Shown one piece after another: positions 33,643-45,195 of a stretch of DNA of 64,000 nt. Made by a program: the position numbers and the translations under genes. The notes beneath the pieces are model-generated. The model made no database searches, was not told the origin of the DNA, and was given only the letters and a program-made list of their open reading frames with translations. The number at the start of each line of letters is the position of its first letter. Positions within the stretch are counted from its first letter, which is position 1. Source of the DNA: Silene conica (lineage: Eukaryota > Streptophyta > Magnoliopsida > Caryophyllales > Caryophyllaceae); NCBI GenBank assembly GCA_029255685.2, contig CM055316.2, forward strand, positions 68,711,237-68,775,236, read 5' to 3'.

Positions 33643-36308
33643 TTAAGACACCGTTTCTTGTAGTTTCTGCAACCAGTTTACATACTGAGTTTCCTCCTTT
33701 TTGTGCATGTGTTGCTGAAGGAAACTCATCAGAGTCTGTCCAATTCCCTTTGCCTCTAAATACTCTTTGAATCTAACTTGAAGAACTGGGTCCAGGTCCC
33801 TACAAATATCACACAAACATGGTTTTCATGAGTAATCTAATCCGTCGAAAAGATTTTTCCTTTCTACAGATTTTTCTTTGGCAACTAATAGCGCCAATAA
33901 CTACCAAAAAGGGGCCAATATTCACAAGTACATGCATGGGTAGACTAAATATCAGTAAGTATAGTATGGCACAAGTTTAGTTATCAGTGTCCCCGACATG
34001 AAGAAGATCAGACAATATCAAATCAGAAGGCCGACTGTTAGCCAATCACACCTACACTGAACATAGTAGCAAACACTGGAACTCCTACACAGATTTTTCA
34101 TGCTGGCGTGCCTGTCTGAGACATACTATCATGTCATAAGCCAACCTCCATGACCATGTTAACAGTATGAAGCACACGAAATACAAGTTATAGAGAATGA
34201 ACATGATGGTGAAATTAGTCTAACCGGCAGAGATTCCTAGCTATACTTTCTTTCCAGGGTCATTATGAGGGATTGTTTACCACGTGAATGACGAAAAAAA
34301 TTACCTGAACAAGGGGGCCGTGTAATATCTACGGCCTAAACAACTTCTAGATGGGAGATAATGTGCAGAATCGATGTTGAGCTCAGGGCCATCATAACTA
34401 TTGGAAACATTACAGTCAAACTGCACGAGAGAGCTTAAACCAGGCTTTTTTATGCACACCTTCATGTTAACAAGCCTTGGATAGGTACTCTCTGTGGCGT
34501 AAAATGATCCAAGTACAGCTGAAACTGCAACTTCTTCACCAGTATCACATTTCTTTCGCAATACTACATCCTGAGATTGTGGGGCATCCCATTCTAATGT
34601 AAAATCTCCTGGTGAAGCACTTGGAGTGTTCTGTATCCACATTTGACGTTTAATTACCATTAAAATCCATTGTAAGACCATGCCAAGATGGAAATAAAAA
34701 AGTTAACTACAAAAGGCTACATATGAAAAGGAGATTAATGTGCTCTAGTACATTCTGCCAAACCCCCTTTTCCACATTAGAAACCTAATGATGCGTGAAC
34801 AATGTGATTATTCCATGATGCACCCTGTCACCCCGATGCCAGATAAAACATTCTCAAACAATTAACTATGTTTCTATTATGCAAGTCTGTAACTAAGAGG
34901 CGACATATGTTGCAAAACCTGTGGGAAAACAAAGCTTTTAATGTAGCCAGATCACAGTTCTTACACTGATGCGATCAAAAGAACAAATAAGAAGGCGAGC
35001 TGTAAGCCCACAACACAACCTCAATCAGATAAAGCAACACAAGCAAAGTTGACGATCGTGCGTCCTCGGCCCCTAAACATTATATCATTTCTCATTCCGA
35101 CTTGGAAAGTTGGAAAGAGACACAAACCACTCATATTCACATCACGAGACCAAAATAAAAAAAAAGTTCCACTCAAATATGACGGGAGAGTCAAAGACTC
35201 GAAATGAGAGGCGTTAGTGTATGAAGCGACAAGTGCAACATGGCGAAAAAGTAGAACATCAGCAAGGTTCAAAAACCATGTGCTCTCACGGCAAGTCAAT
35301 TACAGCAAAACTTAAAGTCGGAGATGTTGTAATCTCAACTCTTTCACCCTTTACCTGACTAGGACTACCACAAAACACACTGCCACAGAAACATAAGCTA
35401 TATTGGGTCATTATTTGTTCTCATTTTTGAAGGAAAATCAGAAATTACAAACTACTACAGATAACACATCTTTATCTATTACTGAGCAGGTGGCGCTTCA
35501 GCATTTTGGAAAAATGTATTTCGCATCTTGCCCTCTTCTCGCCTACCACAGCGATACTACAGTACTTCTACAACATTCATCAGTAATCCTCTCACAAATC
35601 ATAAAGAATACAGACTATAACAATCTTTGCACAGTGAATACAGAAAACAACATACAACATCAGGACGAGAATTAATCACACATAACTACACAAGAAATGA
35701 TCAATGGGCAATGGCGCTGATTCGAATACAAACAAAAGGGCAAACTAGCAGGACATTATGTTGATTTCCATCTTCATATAATACTTACTTGATAAATAGT
35801 TCCATTTCCAATGGAGCTACAAACTCATTATTTTTCACCTCGGAATTATTACAAAATAAAGCAAAATGGCTTAATGAACTGGCCTAACTTCTTCTGTATA
35901 GCAAGTATTCGGAAACAACATGAATGGATTGCTAACAGTCCTAACACAGGGGTCCCTCACTCTCTCTACCTTGAAATACAAATATACCCATTAATTCTGT
36001 GATAATAAATATTTTTATTGTCCGAATCATTTGTTTATCTTTAATTAAACCGGCTCTCACAAACAATAAGAAAACAGTAAACAAATGATTGAGAAGGCGC
36101 GAGTAAGTGTGTTGTGAGTAGATTGGCGCAATGCAAATGGAAATAAAAAGAAGAAAAGAGTGAGGAGGAAGAGAAGAGTTAGTACTTGGAAACAAGGAGA
36201 AGAGAGTTCATGAGTGATTTCGGACTGTAAAATCTTGATCAAATCGAGGCCGTTGGATTTAAGGGAATTCCTCTTTTTCATTATTTCCCATGCCTTCCCT
36301 CTCCTCAT
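33643..36308 (-). CDS. MAM33/p32-family mitochondrial glycoprotein-like protein
   Basis: Exons 36186-36308, 34305-34630 and 33643-33799 join in frame (GT/AG) to give 201 aa. Family features in order: LIKILQSEITHELSS; GDFTLEWDAPQSQDVVLRKK; VQFDC; DGPELNIDSAHYLPS; YYTAPLFRDLDPVLQ; and the C-terminal EYLEAKGIGQTL-FLQQHMHKKEETQYVNWLQKL. Homologs form acidic trimers, usually in the mitochondrial matrix. The protein starts MRRGKAWEIMKKRN only about 25 residues before the conserved domain, so a typical long presequence is absent. It may be the short subclass seen in plants. Intron 1 is long (1555 bp). The leader carries a CCTTCC microsatellite. Confidence 0.88.
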
Positions 36309-36547
36309 CCTTCCTTCCTTCCTTCCTTCTCCTTCTTCTGCTCCTTTCTAATCAGAGCTTTACTCCTGGGTTTGGGTTGGGGTTGGGGTTGGGGTTGGGG
36401 TTGGTGTTGGTCTCGCCTTTCTTGTCACAGACACCCAACAGACTAACACTAGGCTTACACCATTGTATCTGTCTATCTGAATTCTCATGTTTGAAAGCCC
36501 ATACCCACATACATGGGTTTCATTTTTTATTTTACAAAAATAATCTG
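36309..36547. repeat. Leader microsatellite and (GGGGTT)n tract
   Basis: The CCTT/CTT-rich run at 36308-36350 is the purine-rich leader of the MAM33-family gene on the minus strand. GGGTTGGGGTTGGGGTTGGG at 36369-36402 is a short G-rich microsatellite capable of G-quadruplex formation. It is not a telomere repeat of plants (TTTAGGG). Confidence 0.6.
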
Positions 36548-37005
36548 AGTCGGCTCGTAAAATTTTCGGGAGCCAGGAATCAATTCGCTCAATACTCGGT
36601 TCCAAATTAGACAAACTGATTCCTAGTCAATTTTAAGCCTAGAATGACCCGGTTTGAGCCCGATTCGAGTTTAATGGAACTTGGATAGAAAACTCGTTTT
36701 ATTGTTTTTATTATTCAATTTTAGTATTTTGTAACTTTTTTTTGTTATTAATGAAACGTCATTTTAATATTTATGACTATATTTTTATTATAATTGTTAA
36801 AGTTTTGTATTTATTTCAGCTTCAATTTAAAAGTGAAAAAATAATGAAAACAATGATTAAAGCGAGCTCGATTTGAGCTCCAACTAACTCCGGGCTTTAA
36901 ATTCTTAAGTTCGGAGAGTTTCGAGCCAATTACGAGCTCAAGCCAAATTTTCGAGCCGATTCTAAATTCACGCGAGCTTGAGCTTTAATCAGCTCACTTA
37001 CATCT
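36548..37005. repeat. GAGCTCGAGCC-rich dispersed repeat
   Basis: Two flanks rich in GAGCTC/CGAGCC (36548-36690 and 36865-37000) around an AT-rich core, resembling the short hAT-type repeats elsewhere in the window. I could not identify reliable ends or a target duplication. Confidence 0.4.
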
Positions 37006-37232
37006 TATAATACTGCATATGTGAATGATATATATTAGATGTCCTAAAGGTGTGACCTAAAGGGATCAACTAATCACCACCATCATATGACAGAAATGTC
37101 AAACTATTTAAAGCCAATCATTTACCGGTAAATGACGATCAGTCGACTTAATAATATATCATCCCTTCCGTATTCAATATATAAATATATATATGAGATT
37201 TTACAATTTTATAATAATAAAATCATGTGATC

Positions 37233-37441
37233 GCACTATTGTCGAGTACACTTTTCCAACAAAATTATTGACACCTTCCACAACAGCAGTAATCTAATAA
37301 TAATGGTGATTAACCGTTGTTAATACGTTTAACAACATTTATGGTAACAATTAGGGACCGTTGTTAAAACCTTTAACAACGTCCGCTTTTTTATATAACA
37401 ACGGTTAATAACCGTTGTTAAAGCCCATATCTATAGTAGTG
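37233..37441. mobile_element. Probable CACTA-type MITE or end
   Basis: The right edge inverts to CACTACTATAGATATGGGC, a good CACTA terminus. Several ACCGTTGTTAA/TTAACAACGGT subterminal repeats lie between 37312 and 37424, as in CACTA elements. A possible left end CACTATTGTCG begins at 37236 but matches poorly, and no 3-bp duplication is visible. Confidence 0.5.
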
Positions 37442-37552
37442 AGAGAACAATCTAAAAAATTGTAAGTAACAGTTTCAGAAAACAAGTGTTCCTTATGATA
37501 AAGGAAAAATAAAATGGGAATAAAAAAACAATAAAAATGCAACGGAACCGTA

Positions 37553-37700
37553 ATCCCCGGCAACGACGCCAAAACTTGACTAGGATGTCACACACCTATC
37601 AGAAATAAATTCCCTAATATATATAAATGTAGTACAAAAGGGTCGAATTCACAGGGGAAAACATTGTTAAACAAAAAAAGTACTCCAATAATTGGTAAAT
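37553..37700. mobile_element. LTR-retrotransposon remnant
   Basis: CCCCGGCAACGACGCCAAAA and the following AATTCACAGGGGAAAAC resemble a sequence widespread in plant LTR-retrotransposon fragments. No coding sequence or LTR ends are visible. Confidence 0.4.
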
Positions 37701-38485
37701 AATATTCTGACTATGGAAAATATTAACTAGAAAATATTCACAAATTAAATTTGTATATGAAAAGTTAAAATAGTAAAAGTATTCAATAGGTTTCTCTTGT
37801 GACCTAGGTACCACAGACACTTCTCGTAATGAGCCATACCGTGTCCGACACCGACACTCCACGGACACACGCCGAAACGTGTACGACACCTAAATGGCCG
37901 TGTCTAACACTCTAATTTATCTGGGCAAGTGTCCGAGGCGTGTTCATGGTATTTGAGTCGTGTCCGTCGCGTGTCCACGATATTTGGTTATCATTTGCGG
38001 TGAATGATGTTCTTCAGACGAGAAATGCGCTATCGAAAGAAATTAATTAGAATATTGATTCGGATGAGAACTGGAAATAAATTTATTATCAAGGGCAAGT
38101 TTTACTTTCAAACAACAACAGCAGCAACAACATCAGAGCCTTAGTCACAAAATGTTTTGCGGTCGGCTGACATGAATCATCCTTTGGAACCATCATGAGT
38201 GAACTCTCATCTCAACAAGAGAAAAAAGAAAGAAAAGAAAAAAAACGGAAGTGGAGTGAAACAAAAAAAATGAAAGGCAAAGGTGGTTTTATAGATTTTA
38301 AATCGAACTTATCACATGTATAAAAACCCAAAACAATAAATCAAGGATAAAGTTTAAAGTGATTTTGAGAAAAGAAGTAAAATTTAATATAAGAGTTTTG
38401 GGGGAAAAAGTGTAACAAAATCAAAAAGAAACTTTTTTTTTTAGAAAACTTAATAAAAACATCAAAGGCTAGAAGTCCACATGTA

Positions 38486-40925
38486 TCATATCCTCAATAG
38501 TGCCCTCTCCATCACCATTCCCTCCTGAAACCCGAGAAATCTCATATCGTGCTCAATCACTCTTCGCCAAGTTTGTTCAGGTCTCCCTCTACCCCTAGCA
38601 ACTTGTTCTGCACCCCAGGTCTCCAACCTCCTAACCGGTGCGTCCATAGGTCTCCTTCTCACATGGCCAAACCATCTTAGTCGGTTTTCCATCATCTTGT
38701 CCTCTATTGGGGCCACTTTTACGTTCTCTCTAATCACTTCATTCCTTAACCGGTCTTTCCTTGTATGGCCGCACATCCACCTCAACATACGCATCTCTGC
38801 CACACTCATCTTATGAATGTGACATTGCTTCACGGCCCAACACTCCGAGCCATAAATTAAGGCAGGTCTAATTGTTGTACGATAAAATTTCCCCTTTAAT
38901 CTTTGGGGCATACCCTTATCGCACAAAAACCCCGTAGCACTTTTCCATTTCATCCATCCCGCTTTAATTCTGTGGGCCACATCTCCGTCTAACTCTCCAT
39001 CTTTTTGGATAATAGATCCGAGATATCTAAAGGAATCTGACCCCTCAACAACATTTCCATCGAAAATAATGCTCCCCATCGCCGTCGATCTCGGCCCCGC
39101 AAATTGACACCTCACATACTCGGTCCTACTCCTACTTAGCCTAAACCCACGAGTCTCCAACGTTTGCCTCCATAATTTCAACTTTCTCTCAACCCCCACT
39201 TTCGTCTCATCAATCAACACAATATCATCCGCAAACATCATACACCAAGGGATCTCGTCCTGAATATCCCTTGTCAACTCATCCATAACTATAGCAAAGA
39301 GAAAACGACTAAGCGCGGAACCTTGATGCACACCAATGGTAATAGGGAATTCTTCCGTTCTCCCAACATTGGTTCTAACACTTGTACTAGCCCCCATATA
39401 CATGTCCTTTATGAGGTCGATATATTTTCTTGACACACCCTTTCTCGCCAAAGCCCACCAAAGTATTTCTCTCGCGACCCTATCATATGCCTTCTCCAAA
39501 TCAATAAAAACCATATGGAGGTCTTTCTTCCTCTCCTGATGGTGTTCCATCAACTGTCTCATGATAAAAATTGCATCCATAGTCGATCTCCCAGGCATAA
39601 AACCAAATTGTTTTTCCGAGATATCTACACATTTCCTAAGCCTCTGCTCGATTATCCTCTCCCATAATTTCATCGCATGACTCATAAGTTTAATTCCCTG
39701 ATAATTGGAACACTTTTGAACATCACCTTTATTCTTATACAAAGGGACTAAAGTGCTTCGTCTCGAAGCTAAAGGCATCTTGTTACCCCTCCAAATCTTG
39801 TTGAAGAGCAATGTTAACCACTCAATGCCCTTCTCCCCCAAACACCTCCAAACTTCTATGAGTATACCATCCGTCCCCTCTGCCTTCTTTGACCTCATCT
39901 TCCTTAATGCCTTCCAAACTTCACTCTTTTGTAGTCTACGCACAAATTCCCGATTAACCATGCTTGGCGTTACTTGTACATCTATAAAACCTTGCTCCCG
40001 AGGTCCATTGAATAAAGTATCAAAATAAGAACTCCACCTAGCCTTTATTTCGTTATCCTGAACGAGTACCTCGTCGTTCATATCTTTCACGCATCTAACT
40101 CTCCCAATATCCTTCGTCTTTCAGTCTCTTATGCGAGCCAGTTTATAGATATCCTTCTCACCTTCTCTCGAGTCCAACCTCGCATACACCTCTTGGTTAA
40201 CTTTGGCCCTCGCATTGCGCACTGCCTTTTTAGCGGCTCGGTTAGCCTCCTTGTACTTTGCCAAGCTCTCATCACTCCTGCATTTCCCCAAAACCTTATA
40301 ACATTCACGTTTTGTCTTTATCGCTTGTCTCACGTCATCGTTCCACCAAAATGTGTCCTTACTTGATTGTCTATTACCCTTAGACTCCCCTAACACCTCC
40401 TTCGCCACATCCTTTACCACAAGCTCCAATTTATCCCACGATGCATCTACGTCTTGCTCCTTGCAATCCGACCAAATGTTGTTCCCTCCGACCTTATCCA
40501 CAAACGCTTGTTGGTTTTTCCCTTATAACTTCCACCACTTGATTCGTGCCTCACCGACTACCTTTCTCTTCCTGCAGTCTTTCTTACCCCGAAAATCAAG
40601 CACCACCAGCCTATGTTGCGTAGCGGTACTTTCACCGGGTATGACCTTACAATCGGTGTAATCTTTCCTCCATACATTCCTTACCAAAAGGAAGTCAATT
40701 TGACTAGCATTTCCACCACTCCTATAAGTCACCAAATGAGAATGCCTTTTCTCAAACCAAGTGTTCATTATACCCAAGTCATATGCTAGAGCAAAATCCA
40801 AGATATCACTTCCTGCTTCATTTCTCTCACCGAAACCAAAACCTCCATGAATGCCTTCGAAGCCAACTCGACTAGTACCCACATGCCCATTAAGGTCCCC
40901 ACCAATGATAAATTTCTCTCTAATA
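38486..40925 (-). pseudogene. LINE ORF: endonuclease C-terminus and reverse transcriptase
   Basis: Continues the endonuclease (FIIGGDLNGHVG, then NASQIDFLLV) and enters a non-LTR reverse transcriptase: WWNDDVR, AEGTDGI, FGFMPGRSTMDAIFIMRQL, VFIDLEKAYDRV, GVHQGSALSRFLFAIVMDEL, MFADDIVLID (active-site FADD), and a C-terminal region with RWFGHVRRRP. The frame is interrupted by TAA at 40523-40525 and TGA at 40121-40123, but it does not shift, so the rest is well preserved. The stop is near 38486. Confidence 0.9.
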
Positions 40926-40930
40926 TATAG

Positions 40931-43686
40931 TGTGAACCCCCGCGATTTAGCGGAAAAATAAACACAAAAGGATACGAAAAATACGAGGTTTTTAAAACTT
41001 TTCTTGCAGAATTAAATAACTAACCTGCGAAGGTTCAAACTAAAATAAAAGTGCGGAAATAAAAGAAACCATACTAGTTATACAAACATAGTAAAGAGTG
41101 TACGGGGAAAATAAATCCCACGAATAAAAACATAACGTAAGGTAGTCTAGCGATACGAAGTGAAACTAAAGTCCAAGGGTAAGTGCTCGCTAGCCACACG
41201 TCTTCCCCAAACAGCACCAACCTACATTCATGAAACATGAACGCCACAGTCAGTGGGGAGTAACTCAGGGTTCTCCCAGCCACTTTACGTCAAAATACAA
41301 ATAGATAACAATAAGAACATATTGTATATGGAGTAACACATGTGAATATGAGAAATATCAAAGCATGATACTCAAAATCAGGTAAAACCAGGTGATCGAC
41401 TCAGAGACCAACACTTGATGGCATGTCCAATCACACAAACAACAACAACCAAGAATAGAATGAACGCCATCAGAGCGCATATGCACGACCTCTGACTAAT
41501 GGAGCGCTTAGGCACGACCTCCAACGACGGGAGCGCTTAGGCACGAACTCCAACTACCGGAGCGCTTAGGCACGACCTCCTACAACGGGAGCGCTTAGGC
41601 ACGACCTCCAACGACCGGAGCGCTTAGGCACGACCTCCTACAACGGGAGCGCTTAGGCACGACCTCCGTAACTATGTATAGCGTATAACCACTGCCTATA
41701 TGCCTAAGACCTGGCCAGACCTCTCGATGTAATAACCTACACCGAACGACACACGGGGACCAGAGCGCATTTAGCACGACCTCCGACCAATCCTGAACAT
41801 AGCTAAAATCTCATTCCATGGGTGGCATTTGTTCATTACAATGGTACACAAATCGTACCACCGCTATCTATTCACAAGCAAGGTAACATAACCGTCACCA
41901 ACACAACTTAGGATGACATAACCATCACCTACACAAACTTAGGATAACGTAACCGTTAACTAACTCATTAACAACGCTTGAGCTAACCATTAATAAATAA
42001 GACAACACTTACATCCATTTCATGCGGAAAGAGAACACACGGGATTGAATAATGAAACAAAAGTTCTAAACGCATTTCACATTACAGCTGTCCTCTGCCG
42101 TAAAATTCATAATTAATTCAAATAAAATAGAAATGATACAAGGCCAATTGGGTCGGTTTAATAAGACTTTTATCTACAATATTTGTCGAATAAACATTTC
42201 CAAAGGACGAACTTAACAGGGGGTTATTGACTGATCTTTACAGTGTGTCAGAAACCGTCACACAAAATGTATTGCTTCATAAAACGGGTTTAACAAATCA
42301 TTTTGGGCAAAGCAAACTCCTAAAATCATCTAAAATCTTCAAAGTTTAATTTTTGAAAAGGACCAGAATCATTTCAAAGTTTAAAAATGGTTTTCGAAAC
42401 AATCTTTGAGCTACTGTCTGTTCTGCGAGTATTTCAGCGCACTGTTCGTAAATAATTTATTGTGAACAAACGACATGCAAGAAAATTACGAAATTTCAGA
42501 GGTAGACTCTTAACTCAAAATAAACAGGGGTCTCTTTTCAACATTTTCAAAGAAGGATACTCTAAGATGTCGAAATAAATTGTACAAGACAATGGACAGA
42601 TTTGTCAAGGTGCTGAAACATCATGAATTAACCATTGTAAGCAAAACACTATGAACTTGAAAGACTATCAAACTAATCATCCTCAATGATCATAAACTCA
42701 TTTAACCATACAATCCTTAATGAATTTCCACAATTAAAAACTCATCCAACACAAGCATGCATGATGAAATTCATCCAAACATATGATTTATTAACCTAAT
42801 AATGCCACTATTTAATAAAAAACAATACTAGTATACTAAACATTACTAGCATATAGTCATGCAAACAAAGACGATAAAGTCGAGTAACCCATCACCGTTA
42901 CCTTTTAGTTTAAACTCTCGTCAATCTCGTATGTATCGCCCTCCGGACCACTTGACTCGAATCCTACAAACAAAAGGAGATGTTAAAAACGGAAGTAACT
43001 AGCTTGGGTCAAAGCTTTGGATTTCGAAATTAATAAGGAAGAGGAGGAGATGAAAACTTCTTATTTAGACAGTAGGGAAACGACGAGAGGAGAAAAATGG
43101 CGCGAGAATCGTCGAAAACGGATAAGAAACGAAGATTTTGTGACCGTTTTACGGTTGAGGTGCACAACAATGGTGTCCTCTTGTTTTCTTTGTGTTTTTG
43201 TGAGTTTCTTCTGAAAAAATGAATGATTTGAAGAAGAAGGAAGGTAGAGGATGACCTTGGGCATCAAGGCAAGGCTTAGTACTCAGCCATGTGTCCCAAA
43301 GGACATGTGGAAAAGAGTATAGAGTAAGCAACGAGCATGGGTCTCGTTAGCGGATGGTCCGTGACAGCCTTTCGTATTTTCGACATAATTTCTCCTCAGA
43401 ACTCGTAATGAGGTGTTTTTGGTGGCGTTGGAAAGCTAAGAAAAAGAGCTAAAACTTTTATTTTATAAGCAAGAGTTAAACATGCCTTTAAAATATCTCA
43501 AAATTAGTAACAACGACAGAGTAGTTGTTCGTAGATTAAGGAGTATAGGTTTAAGACGGGCATTTTTTAAATATCGTTGTCAAAAACGATAAAATATAGA
43601 TTGGAATATTATTTATAGGATAATACTTATTATTAAAATAAGATTTTAATAATATAAGATAACATGGAATTTATCGGGATGTTACA
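40931..43686. mobile_element. Solo LTR, 2756 bp, inserted in the LINE
   Basis: Exact 5-bp duplication TATAG (40926-40930; 43687-43691) flanks a segment that begins TGTGAACCCC and ends GATGTTACA, i.e. TG..CA. No second copy of its ends, no gag-pol frames and no primer site are present inside. It is therefore best read as a solo LTR left by recombination, not a complete element. Orientation cannot be fixed from the ends alone, because TG..CA reads the same on both strands. Confidence 0.8.
41471..41675. repeat. 29-bp minisatellite, seven units
   Basis: Seven direct units of 29 bp, consensus GGAGCGCTTAGGCACGACCT plus CC and a 7-base variable end, with an eighth diverged copy at about 41762-41790. 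All lie inside the solo LTR. Confidence 0.85.
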
Positions 43687-44421
43687 TATAGGAACCTGTT
43701 CTACCACCTCTTCTAGGTCTTCCCAGTAGGCTTGTCGACAAGAAGCATCCAATCCAACTTGGGGTGCGTACGCACTTATGACAGTAAACACCTCATCCCC
43801 GACTACAAGCTTAATGCTCATAATCCTATCACTCTTTCTCGATACTTCTACTACATCATCGATGTATTCCTTAACGATGACAATACCCACTCCATTACGA
43901 CTTTTCTCCTTGCCTGTGTACCACAGCTTATGACCCCATGGCGCTATCACCCTTGCTTTATCTCCAACCCACTTTGTCTCTTGTACACACATTATATGAA
44001 CCCGCCTCCTCTTCATAACCTCCCCTACCTCGACAAATCTCCCCGTCAAAGATCCCACGTTCCAAGTACCAAAACGCAAGCGGCTACCCTTCCTATAGGT
44101 TTGCCCCGTTTTCTTTACCCGCTCTTGACCATGCTTCCTATATCCAAACCCATTTGTCACCACACCCATACTTCGAGGTGGCACGCCGCTTTCGGGCGAC
44201 GACCTAACAACCCTTGCATATTTTTCACTACACCCGAGCCTAGAAAATGTAGCGCACCCTTGCATATTTGACACCACCCCCAGGTGTAAAGATGGCGCGT
44301 CGTTTCCGGGCGACGACCTAGCAACCCTCACAAACTTATCACTACACCCGGGTCTGAGAAGTGCAGCGCGTCGCTTCTGAGGAGATGCCCCAACGATGTC
44401 CAAAATCTGATTCATGTCCAT
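43687..44421 (-). pseudogene. LINE ORF: N-terminus and APE endonuclease
   Basis: Starts at ATG 44419-44421. The leader holds a duplicated segment of about 34 residues (GCSDKFVRVARSSPG.. and GCSEKYARVVRSSPE..). Then comes an exonuclease/endonuclease/phosphatase domain: LRFGTWNVGSLTG, MCVQETKW (catalytic Glu), WYTGKEKSRNGVGIV, VISAYAPQ. It is cut at EQVPI by the solo LTR at 43686; the remaining endonuclease motifs lie at 40925 and below. Ignoring the insertion and one duplication, the two halves are out of frame by one base. Confidence 0.85.
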
Positions 44422-44561
44422 GAAATGTGACTGATTTTTACGCTGGCTGCCACAGACCTACCACAACCCTCCTCCTTTATCCGGGCTTGGGACCGGCAAT
44501 GAATGTCCAAAAACACACACAGGCGGAGTTGACGAGTTTTACTTTCACTTATTTAAAATTA

Positions 44562-44938
44562 GGGTAAATTGATAAACACTACCAACTTTAGTTCTCTTTT
44601 TCATAATCAATATCAACATAATCAATAATTAATAATCAGTACCAAAATATTTTGTTTTTTCTACGATAGGTACCAAGTCGCCTTTTTAGTCTAGATGTTT
44701 TCCTACATTAAAAGGTAATTTCATCTAAGAGAATGATTTTGGATGTGAGTGAATGAAAATTTGTTCTCGAATGATGGCCTCTCGGACCCTTTCGAGTAGG
44801 TTAATATGAGATTTTCACGCGACTTGGTACCTATCGTAGAAAAAAGTTAATATCTTGGTATTGATTATTAATTATTGATTATGTTCGTATCGATTATAAA
44901 AAGGGGTCCTTATATAAGTATTGTTTATCAATTAACCC
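44562..44938. mobile_element. Mutator-like MITE, 377 bp, 9-bp TSD
   Basis: Inverted ends of about 120 bp (GGGTAAATTGATAAAC.. and complement, with ATAATCAATAATTAATAATC and TCTACGATAGGTACCAAGTC in both arms) lie within an exact 9-bp duplication TTAAAATTA (44553-44561; 44939-44947). It sits in the hAT element, 15 bp from the LINE's 5' target duplication. Confidence 0.85.
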
Positions 44939-45195
44939 TTAAAATTAATATCAAATACTTTTACAAAATAAAATCAAACATTTATAACTATAAAATGTAT
45001 ATTTTATTACATTTAAAGGCAGTGTCCCGTGTCCTAAATTTCATGGCATGCCGTGTCCCATGTCCGTGTCCGTGTCCGTGTCCGTTTTGGTGCTACCTAG
45101 CTTGTGACGGTATATCCGTCACAAGCTTGGTTGTGACGCCCTGATTAGATAAGACAAAAAGGAGAGTTCATAGAGAATATAATAAACGTAATTTA

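Larger units (their letters stand above)
38111..44534 (-). mobile_element. Full-length RTE-type LINE
   Basis: Flanked by a perfect 13-bp duplication AGTTTTACTTTCA (38098-38110 and 44535-44547). The minus-strand 3' end is a TTG/CTG-rich tail rather than poly(A), characteristic of RTE elements. The 5' end has a leader of about 110 bp before an APE endonuclease frame. Net of the inserted solo LTR (2756 bp plus 5 bp) it is 3663 bp, the right length for a complete RTE. Confidence 0.9.
37804..45100. mobile_element. hAT-type element split by later insertions
   Basis: Ends CTAGGTACCAC (37804) and the complement of CTAGGTAGCAC (45100) lie within an exact 8-bp duplication CTTGTGAC (37796-37803; 45101-45108). 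GTGTCCG-rich subterminal sequence is found at both ends (37830-37975 and 45020-45085). Removing the LINE with its duplication, and the Mutator-like MITE, leaves only about 475 bp, the size of the other short hAT elements here. Confidence 0.85.

Noticed and set aside
36369..36402. Interstitial telomere
   Set aside because: The unit is GGGGTT, not plant TTTAGGG, and only about 34 bp long.
41471..41675. Regular 29-bp repeats resembling a CRISPR array
   Set aside because: There are no spacers between units (pure direct tandem), no cas genes, and the context is a plant LTR.
40931..43686. A complete LTR retrotransposon inside the LINE
   Set aside because: No internal repeat of either end, no coding domains, no primer-binding site; a solo LTR explains it better.
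43732..44271. 179-aa plus-strand frame
   Set aside because: Antisense of the LINE endonuclease frame; no independent domain.
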